Positions 58,501-64,000 of a stretch of 64,000 nt of DNA are shown piece by piece. The stretch covers positions 62,001-126,000 of the forward strand of contig NZ_JACZHT010000007.1 of NCBI RefSeq assembly GCF_014861485.1, read 5' to 3'. The stretch's first letter is position 1, and every line of letters starts with the position of its first letter. The notes beneath the pieces are model-generated. The model saw only the letters and a list, made by a program, of their open reading frames with translations. It was not told the DNA's origin and did not search any database. The DNA is from Phaeovibrio sulfidiphilus (GTDB taxonomy: Bacteria > Pseudomonadota > Alphaproteobacteria > Rhodospirillales > Rhodospirillaceae). Both the position numbers and the translations under genes were made by a program.

Positions 58501-59114
58501 CTGAGGGGATCGAACGTGCGCAGGCTGTCGAGCTCGTCGCCGAACAGGTCCAGGCGGAAGGGCTCGTCATACCCGGGGGCGAACAGGTCGATCAGCCCGC
58601 CCCGGACGGCGAACTCTCCGGGCTCCATGACCTGCTCCGAGCGGACATAGCCGTTGCGGGTCAGGAACGCGATCAGTGCGTCCAGATCCAGGCGCGTGCC
58701 GGTGCGCATGGCAAAGGTCCGCCCGGCCAGGCTCTCCCGTGGGGGAAGGCGCTGGAGAATGGCGGAGACGGTGGTGATCACCAGCTGTGCGCCGCGGTGG
58801 GCCGGGTCTGTTTGCGTGTCGATCAGGCGGCACAGGGTGGCGAGCCGGGTGGCCACGATCTCGCTGTTGGGGGACACCCGGTCATAGGGGACCGTATCCC
58901 AGGCCGGGAACTCGAGAACCTCGAGGTCCGGACGGAAAAAGCGGGCCTGGGCGGCCAGGCGGGCAAGGCACACGTCGTCGCGGGCCACGTGCAAAACCGG
59001 CGTGTGCGGGTTTTCCGAGGCCAGGCGCGCGAGAAACAGGGCGTCGGGGCCGGCGGGAAGGCCGCACAGCCGCACGCGTCCGGGAGCAAGAGCCGCCGCA
59101 AGGGCGGTCGTCAT
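55572..59114 (-). CDS. mfd: Transcription-repair coupling factor Mfd
   Basis: 1180-aa DNA translocase that removes stalled RNA polymerase and recruits UvrA. In order: UvrB-like N-terminal domains, the RNA-polymerase-interacting CarD-like domain (EGDLVVHAEHGIGQYDG), and a RecG-like helicase with Walker A GDVGFGKTE, DEEQHFG and TATPIPRTLQLA, then the TRG motif region (QLRGRVGRSRTRGYAYL) and the C-terminal regulatory domain. The ATG was chosen over a TTG 18 nt upstream. sdhE lies 21 nt upstream on the same strand. Confidence 0.97.
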   Translation of the reverse strand: MTTALAAALAPGRVRLCGLPAGPDALFLARLASENPHTPVLHVARDDVCLARLAAQARFFRPDLEVLEFPAWDTVPYDRVSPNSEIVATRLATLCRLIDTQTDPAHRGAQLVITTVSAILQRLPPRESLAGRTFAMRTGTRLDLDALIAFLTRNGYVRSEQVMEPGEFAVRGGLIDLFAPGYDEPFRLDLFGDELDSLRTFDPLSQRTSGTRKDLVLRPMSEVLLDDSAIRRFRSRYRELFGAPRADDRLYESVSEGRTELGMEHWLPLFHEGMDTLFAYLPDAAVTLDHDTDAAISARMDLIFEYFEARTLLASPDRTTKGSDDPTPPYNPVPPLQMFLDREEFDRHVNARAGGQFSPFAAADFAGAGNIADAGGKTGHDFADVRARPGENVYEAVRDHVQALLKAGTRVSLAATSLVSRDRLAGLLREHGLETLTGVDTWQEATDAGPAQAAIFTLPVERGFELPGLALISETDILGDRMARPVRKKRLGDKFIPDISALTEGDLVVHAEHGIGQYDGLDTLDVAGAPHDCLRLIYADNNRLYVPVENIDVLTRYGSEQTGVQLDKLGGGAWQARKAKLKQRIRDMAEKLMQVAALRTLRKGVVVAPPEGLYDEFAARFAFAETDDQLRAIHDTLDDLASGRPMDRLVCGDVGFGKTEVALRAAFAAVMGGVQVAVVVPTTLLARQHYLNFCHRFEGLPVRIAQLSRLTTPREAKACKEEMAKGSVDIVIGTHALLAKSVEFRNLGLLIIDEEQHFGVSHKERLKQLRADVHVLTLTATPIPRTLQLALTGVREMSLIATPPVDRLAVRTFILPTDPVVIREALLRERYRGGQSFYVCPRLRDIDPLVHRLSTLVPDLRVAVAHGQMPASRLEEVMTAFSEGEYDILVATNIIESGLDIPRVNTIIIHRADMFGLAQLYQLRGRVGRSRTRGYAYLTVPPDRPLTKTANRRLEIMGTLDTLGAGFTLASHDLDIRGAGNLLGDEQSGHIREVGIELYQQMLEEAVAAARDGADTAAESDWSPQIQLGTPILIPEAYIADLGLRLSFYRRIAGVADETEIEDLAGEMLDRFGPLPAEVDNLLQVVTLKILCRRANVEKLDAGPKGAVLGFRENFFPNPAGLVRFIGQNLATAKLRPDHRLVIQRRWETPKDRLTGLRALMLTLSEIAREAAPEPPARQK

Positions 59115-59135
59115 GGGGTCGGTCCGGGGCAAGGT

Positions 59136-59405
59136 CTAGGTTTTCAGTCTGAAGGTCTGGAGAAGGGCCATGACATCGTTCTGGAACTGCGCGGGCGTGG
59201 GGGCGCGCGACAGGATCCAGTTCATGATGTCCATATCGTCCTCGTCGAGAAGGGTCTCGAAGCGGTCAAGCTGCTCGGGGGTCATGTCGGCGATTCGTCT
59301 CTCGGCAAAGGTGCCGATGAAAATATCCGCCTCCTTGGTGCCCCGGTGCTGGGCACGGTAGAGCATCTGCTTTTGTCGGTCAGTCAGGCTGGCGAGATCG
59401 GGCAT
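59136..59405 (-). CDS. sdhE: Succinate dehydrogenase assembly factor SdhE
   Basis: 89-aa protein that promotes covalent FAD attachment to SdhA. The conserved RGTKEAD (RGxxE) motif, ADMTPEQLDRFETLLDEDD and the NWIL segment identify the family. GGAG lies 7 nt before the ATG. Co-directional with mfd and divergent from recG, a layout common in alphaproteobacteria. Confidence 0.95.
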   Translation of the reverse strand: MPDLASLTDRQKQMLYRAQHRGTKEADIFIGTFAERRIADMTPEQLDRFETLLDEDDMDIMNWILSRAPTPAQFQNDVMALLQTFRLKT

Positions 59406-59918
59406 GGGGGACTCCGCGCGAAAAAAACGTTCTGGCCCCGACTTTAATAGGCTTTTCCCTGTATTTAAACGAATATTCTGCCGTGGCGGTGCTTGTTGGC
59501 CGCCGGAAAAACCGCCATCATGGGGCCGCGGGGGATTTGGCGCTCCGGGTGTCGGCCGGTCGGGTGTCAGGCGGCCCGGTCGGGGCGCGGGGCCGGGTGT
59601 CCGGTCAATCGGGAGAGTGATTATGGGGATGTCCGAAGCTGTTGACAATGGGGGCCGCGATCGAGGCCGGCGCCCGGCTGCCGCGTGTGGCCTTTGGAAA
59701 CAGGGGCGTCGTCCGGCTCCGGTGGCAGTGCGGTGCGGTCTTCGGGTCCGGAGCCTCTCGCCTCTGGCGGGGGGAGCTGCCGGCTCCGCCACCGCGGGGC
59801 CTGACGGGCGGACGGCGGTTGCCCCGGCGTGTGCGCGCCCGAGGCTTGTCGACCCGCTGCGTGCCTCTTTCGTCCCCGCGGGCCCGGTACCATGTGTCGG
59901 GGTCTGCGGAGACCGCTC
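59406..59918. other. Divergent intergenic region sdhE / recG
   Basis: 513 nt. An AT-richer patch (59425-59485) on the sdhE side, with TATTAA-like and TTTAAA sequences, may hold the sdhE-mfd promoter, but no clean pair stands out. No gene is seen. Confidence 0.45.
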
Positions 59919-62009
59919 ATGAGGCCGTCATCCCTTGACCCGCTGTTTCGTCCGTTTGACTCCTTTCGGGGGGTGGGCAAGGCCCTGTCCGCCGCGCTGG
60001 AGCGGCTTCTGGGGGGCACGGTGGCGCTGGATGCGCTGTGGCACCTGCCCACGGGGCTGGTGGATCGGCGCTTCCGCCCGAGCGTTGCGGACGCCCCGCC
60101 CGGAGCGATCGTGACCCTGGATGTGCAGGTGGAGGCCCATTTCCCGCCCGCCAGCCGCTCCCGTCCCTATCGGGTTCTGGTTTCGGACAGCACGGGCGAG
60201 GTGCAGCTTGTCTGGTTCCGTGCCCGCGAGACCTGGATCCGGGACATGCTGCCCGTGGGCGCGCGCCGGATCGTGTCGGGAAAGATCGAGGTGTTCGACG
60301 GGCGCCGCCAGATGGTGCACCCGTCCCATGTCCTGCCTTTGGAGCAGGCGGCGACCCTGGACCGGGTGGAGCCCGTCTATCCGCTGGCCGCCGGGGTGAG
60401 CGGCCGGGCCCTGGAAAAGCTGGTGGACCAGATCCTGGAAAGCCTTCCCGACCTGCCCGAGTGGCTGGACCCGACCCTTGTGGCCCGGGAGGGCTGGCCA
60501 ACCTGGACCGAGGCCCTGAGGCGGGTCCATCGGCCCGAAACCCCGGATGCTCTGCAGCCCGAGGATCCCGCCCGCCGTCGCCTGGCGTTCGACGAACTGC
60601 TTGCGGGACAGCTGGCTCTGCTTCTCGTGCGCCGGCGCTTCCGCCGTCGCCGGGGACGCTCCCTGGTTGCGGACAACACGCTTCGGGCGCCCGCGCTGGC
60701 TCATGTGGGCTTCACGCTGACCGGGGCCCAGGCCCGCACGCTTCAGGAGATCGATGCGGACATGGCCTCGGAGAGCGCCATGCTGCGCCTTCTCCAGGGG
60801 GATGTGGGCAGCGGCAAGACGGTCGTTGCGCTTCTCGCCCTGTTGACCGCGGTGGAGAACGGGGCCCAGGCCGCCCTGATGGCTCCGACGGACCTTCTGG
60901 CCCGCCAGCACCTGGAGACCCTTCGACCGGCCTGCGCCGCCGCCGGGGTCGAGATCGCCCTGCTGAGCGGCCGGGACAAGGGGCGCGAGCGGGAGCGCGT
61001 GCTGGCGGCTCTTGCCTCCGGGGCGCTGCCCCTTGTGGTGGGAACCCACGCCCTGTTCCAGGACGGCGTCCAGTTCCATGATCTGGGGCTGGTGGTCATC
61101 GACGAGCAGCACCGCTTCGGGGTGCACCAGCGTCTGGCCCTGTCCTCGAAGGCGGATCATGCCGTTGACGTGCTGGTCATGACGGCAACCCCCATCCCCC
61201 GGACCCTGACCCTGACCCATTACGGCGACATGGATGTCTCCCGGATCGACGAGAAGCCCCCGGGGCGCGAGGTTCCGGACACCCGGGTGCTTCCGGTGGA
61301 TCGGCTGGAGGACATCTTCTCCGCCATCGGCCGGGCCATCCAGGGGGGCAACCGGGTCTACTGGGTCTGTCCGCTGATCGAGGAGTCCGAAACCCTGGAC
61401 CTGGCGGCGGCGGACCAGCGCTTCGAGCAGCTTCGCAGCCGGTTCGGGGAGCGGGTGGGGCTTGTCCACGGGCGCATGAAAGGCCCGGAGCGCGACGCGG
61501 TCATGGCCGGGTTCTCGAGCGGCTCCCTCGACATTCTTGTGGCCACCACCGTGATCGAGGTGGGGGTCAATGTGCCGGAGGCCACCGTGATGGTGGTCGA
61601 GCATGCGGAGCGGTTCGGTCTGGCCCAGCTTCACCAGCTGCGCGGCCGGATCGGGCGCGGGACCGGGCGCTCGACCTGTCTTCTGGTGTACGCGCCGCCT
61701 CTGGGCTCGGTGGCGCGGGCCCGTCTCGAGGTCATGCGCACCACCGACGACGGGTTCCTGATCGCCGAGGAGGATTTGCGCCTGCGCGGCGGTGGCGAGG
61801 TTCTGGGGGTCCGCCAGACCGGTCTTCCCGTGTTCCGGCTGGCCGGCGGGATGCCGGACCTGGCGGAGCTGCTGTCGGTGGCCCGGGCGGATGCGAAACG
61901 GATTCTGGAAACGGATCCTGATCTGGAGGGGCCAAGGGCCGAGGCCCTGCGCACGTTGCTGTATCTGTTCGGTCAGGACACGGCAATCCGGACCCTCTGG
62001 TCCGGCTAG
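59919..62009 (+). CDS. recG: ATP-dependent DNA helicase RecG
   Basis: 696 aa, branch-migrating helicase for stalled forks and recombination intermediates. N-terminal wedge/OB domain (VTLDVQVEAHF...VWFRARETW), Walker A GDVGSGKTV, DEQHRFG, TATPIPRTL, and the TRG region QLRGRIGRGTGRSTCLL. The ATG was picked for the family start (PLFRPFDSFRGVGK) with CGGAGA upstream; frames to the left look non-coding. Confidence 0.97.
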   Translation: MRPSSLDPLFRPFDSFRGVGKALSAALERLLGGTVALDALWHLPTGLVDRRFRPSVADAPPGAIVTLDVQVEAHFPPASRSRPYRVLVSDSTGEVQLVWFRARETWIRDMLPVGARRIVSGKIEVFDGRRQMVHPSHVLPLEQAATLDRVEPVYPLAAGVSGRALEKLVDQILESLPDLPEWLDPTLVAREGWPTWTEALRRVHRPETPDALQPEDPARRRLAFDELLAGQLALLLVRRRFRRRRGRSLVADNTLRAPALAHVGFTLTGAQARTLQEIDADMASESAMLRLLQGDVGSGKTVVALLALLTAVENGAQAALMAPTDLLARQHLETLRPACAAAGVEIALLSGRDKGRERERVLAALASGALPLVVGTHALFQDGVQFHDLGLVVIDEQHRFGVHQRLALSSKADHAVDVLVMTATPIPRTLTLTHYGDMDVSRIDEKPPGREVPDTRVLPVDRLEDIFSAIGRAIQGGNRVYWVCPLIEESETLDLAAADQRFEQLRSRFGERVGLVHGRMKGPERDAVMAGFSSGSLDILVATTVIEVGVNVPEATVMVVEHAERFGLAQLHQLRGRIGRGTGRSTCLLVYAPPLGSVARARLEVMRTTDDGFLIAEEDLRLRGGGEVLGVRQTGLPVFRLAGGMPDLAELLSVARADAKRILETDPDLEGPRAEALRTLLYLFGQDTAIRTLWSG

Positions 62010-62328
62010 GGCGTTCGGGGCTGCGGTGCGCGGGCGTGCGTCCGGTTGGGGCAGGAGCGTCCCGGGATCGGGCCAGGCTGGGGAGCCTTCCCCGGGCCCG
62101 GGTCCGGCGGTTCGGGCATTCGGGGGGCGCCTGCCGGGGGTGCCGCTTTCAGGACCGGAGCCCGACGGACCGGGCCGGCCGGTGACGGAGGGGAGGGGCG
62201 GCCGGTGAGCGGCCTGGCGTGCAGGCGAGACGCTTTACAAACACGCGGCAAATTTTTATCGTCGGGGCATTGCGCATGCGCGCCTGTGTTTTTTTCGGCC
62301 TGGTCTGCCCTCGAATAGGAGTGCCATC
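62010..62328. other. Gap between recG and the small membrane protein gene
   Basis: 319 nt, no gene. A promoter candidate at 62234-62262 is listed separately. Confidence 0.5.
62234..62262 (+). promoter_or_regulatory. Candidate promoter of the small membrane protein gene
   Basis: TTTACA, 17 nt, TATCGT, in an AT-rich patch 67 nt before the start codon. Confidence 0.45.
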
Positions 62329-62877
62329 GTGCTGTTCAAGTTCTGGCAGATCGCCAAGCCCGTTTATCTCGCATGCCTGATTCCGGTCACCATCTACTTC
62401 TTTCTGACTCTCTTTCAGGTTTTTTTTGGTACCGGCCACAGTTCTCTGGCCTTCTCCATTTTGCCGCTGGCGCTGTGCGTGGCGTTTTTTGTTCTGGGCC
62501 TCGTCATTTTTCTCTATATGCCGGTGCACTTTCGCCGTCGCATCATGCATCTCGCCTACCGCTACGAGGATGCGGAGGATCTTTTCATCCTCGAGGAGTG
62601 GGAGGCTCTTTCCTCAAACTACAGAAGTTACCTGGGGTTTGACTGCAAGAAGAAGACCGTCCTGTTCGTGGAGAGCATGCCGGTTGCGGGAATCGCCTTC
62701 GGCTTCGAGGATATCTCCGGGTTCGAGATCACGGCCCCGCCCAAGGGGGATGCGCTGTTCACCATTGTGACCAACAACATGCGCTGCCCGCTGATCCGCT
62801 TTCCGATTCCCGGCCGCAGGGCAGGGGAGTGGGAGAAGAAAATGGCCGAAATCTTCCGCATCCGCATTTCGGGCTGA
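62329..62877 (+). CDS. Uncharacterised two-helix membrane protein
   Basis: 182 aa, family not recognised. Two transmembrane helices (~12-34 and ~42-65) are followed by a ~115-residue soluble domain with mixed strands (KTVLFVESMPVAGIAFGFED) and a basic C-terminus. The GTG start has AGGAG 7 nt upstream. Its own promoter candidate suggests a single-gene unit. Codon use looks like that of its neighbours. Confidence 0.75.
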   Translation: MLFKFWQIAKPVYLACLIPVTIYFFLTLFQVFFGTGHSSLAFSILPLALCVAFFVLGLVIFLYMPVHFRRRIMHLAYRYEDAEDLFILEEWEALSSNYRSYLGFDCKKKTVLFVESMPVAGIAFGFEDISGFEITAPPKGDALFTIVTNNMRCPLIRFPIPGRRAGEWEKKMAEIFRIRISG

Positions 62878-62978
62878 GGTCGTTTCGCGCCGGCCTCCGG
62901 CCGTTTCGCGCCGGCCTTGTGGCCCCGTCGCAGGGGGCGGGCAGGCGGGCGTTCGGCAGGGCGCGGTGAGCGGCGCCG

Positions 62979-63842
62979 TTACGGCAGGCTCTCGAGATAC
63001 GTCTGCACGGCGCTGCGGTAGGCTGCGATGTCCTGCAGGAACCCGGTGTTGTGGTCTCCCCTGAGGGGGCGGAGGGTTTTGTTCGCTCCCCCGTAGCCCT
63101 CAAAGAGCCGCTGTCCCAGGGCATAGGGGACGGTTTCATCCTCGGTGCTGTGAAACACCAGAAGGGGGACGCTCACGCTCTCCAGCGCCTTCGGGGTGTC
63201 GAAATCCTGAGGCAGGAAAAACCGTCCCGGCACCCCGGGATAGAGGGTTTCCAGCACGTCCTGGATCGTCGTGAAGGTGGAGTCCAGGATCAGGCCCCCG
63301 GGCTGGACCCGGGCCGCCAGGGACGCGGCCACGCCCCCGCCCAGGGAGCGTCCGTAGATGACGATGTCCCCGGGGCTCACGCCCTTCTCGCGCACCAGCC
63401 AGTCCCAGGCGGCGCGGGCGTCCATCTCGGTTCCCCGGACCGACGGGGTTCCCGAGCTTTCCCCGAAGCCGCGGTAGTCGAAAATCAGGACATCAAGCCC
63501 AAGCCCGTTGAAGAGGGCGATGCTCTGGATCCGGTGGGAGATGTTGCCCGCGTTGCCGTGGCAGAACAGAAGTGTCCGCCGCCCGACCGGGGTGTCGGCC
63601 CCGCTTCGGGCCGGGACGAACCAGGCGCCCAGGCGCTCGCCGTCGGCGGTGTGGAGGCGGACCTCCTCGAAGGGCATGCCCATCCGCATGGGGGTGGAGA
63701 CAATGTCCCGGGTCGGGTGAAAGGGCAGGGAGGGCGCAAGGGTTGCCCGCACCGCAAAGGCGCCCCCGCACAGAACGGCGGAGGCGATCAGAACGGACGC
63801 GAGCCCCTTTCGGGACCACAGGCGGGACCGGGACCGTGCCAT
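62979..63842 (-). CDS. Alpha/beta hydrolase, BEM46-like, membrane-anchored
   Basis: 287 aa. An N-terminal signal anchor (~15-33) is followed by an alpha/beta-hydrolase domain: oxyanion region FCHGNAGNI, DYRGFGES, nucleophile elbow GRSLGGG (Ser), acid in STEDETVP (Asp), and His in RGDHNTGF. This pattern fits the BEM46/YfhR-type serine hydrolases of unknown substrate. AGGA lies about 9 nt before the ATG. Confidence 0.9.
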   Translation of the reverse strand: MARSRSRLWSRKGLASVLIASAVLCGGAFAVRATLAPSLPFHPTRDIVSTPMRMGMPFEEVRLHTADGERLGAWFVPARSGADTPVGRRTLLFCHGNAGNISHRIQSIALFNGLGLDVLIFDYRGFGESSGTPSVRGTEMDARAAWDWLVREKGVSPGDIVIYGRSLGGGVAASLAARVQPGGLILDSTFTTIQDVLETLYPGVPGRFFLPQDFDTPKALESVSVPLLVFHSTEDETVPYALGQRLFEGYGGANKTLRPLRGDHNTGFLQDIAAYRSAVQTYLESLP

Positions 63843-64000
63843 GATGTGAGTTCCTGGGCTCCGGAGTGTTGGGGACCAAGCAAAAGCGCGACAAAAGTAT
63901 GGGTGCAGCGTAACACGTTTTTTTGTCGCCCCCAAATGGTGTGGCGCGCGACCGGAACAACCCTTTGGTTTTTTCGCAGGGCGTGGCGTTTCCCGTGCCG

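Noticed and set aside
55458-59447. Open frame of ~1330 codons opposite mfd and sdhE
   Set aside because: Shadow of two certain genes; composition-driven, with Gly/Val/His/Gln-rich runs.

Overview
The window comes from a very GC-rich alphaproteobacterium, most likely a member of the Rhodospirillales. The pointers are the yebC-ruvC-ruvA run, the mfd-sdhE/recG locus, a class II B12-dependent ribonucleotide reductase and a fused exosortase/EpsI protein. The genus is not determined. Genes are close-packed with many 4-nt ATGA/GTGA stop/start overlaps. I saw no rRNA or tRNA gene, insertion sequence, prophage or CRISPR array, so this reads as chromosomal backbone with some accessory content.

Layout. 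1-9 kb (minus strand): a partial secreted-protein start, coaD and gyrA; then a TusA-like protein, an HD-GYP response regulator and a large hybrid histidine kinase with a c-type-haem-like sensor. 9-13 kb: a Sel1-repeat protein, xthA and a small membrane protein with a strong terminator. 13-19 kb: a five-gene operon, CecR-type TetR, HlyD/YbhG adaptor, double-ATPase YbhF and permeases YbhS and YbhR, with a palindromic candidate operator. 19-23 kb (minus): murJ, ruvA, ruvC and yebC, with no ruvB next to them. 23-35 kb: three exported proteins with V/IPLPG C-terminal sorting tails, dapB, dnaJ, dnaK, and then an XrtD-like exosortase fused to EpsI that probably processes those tails. 35-44 kb: a long leader, nrdJ, a 46-aa membrane peptide, a repeat-rich gap with an AT-rich island, a ygiC/ygiB pair, a LysE exporter and rpmB. 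44-55 kb: an active/inactive M16 peptidase pair, crcB, an SDR, a DsbA/HCCA-isomerase-like protein, ppk2, folE, pepA and gor. 55-64 kb: mfd and sdhE divergent from recG, a small membrane protein and an alpha/beta hydrolase.

The most interesting part is 23-35 kb. Two of the sorted proteins are paralogues of identical length (252 aa). Their promoters match, with the same -35/-10 sequences at the same 17-nt spacing, and each has a leader hairpin at the same distance from the start codon but with a different stem sequence. A third protein has a different body but nearly the same sorting tail. The gap upstream of dnaK and the exosortase holds a mosaic of about 164-bp and 59-bp direct repeats arranged A-B-B-A. 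Several other intergenic gaps carry degenerate tandem repeats.

Start sites were set by Shine-Dalgarno sequence, overlap with the upstream gene and family N-termini. In DNA this GC-rich, long open frames opposite real genes are common and were ignored.
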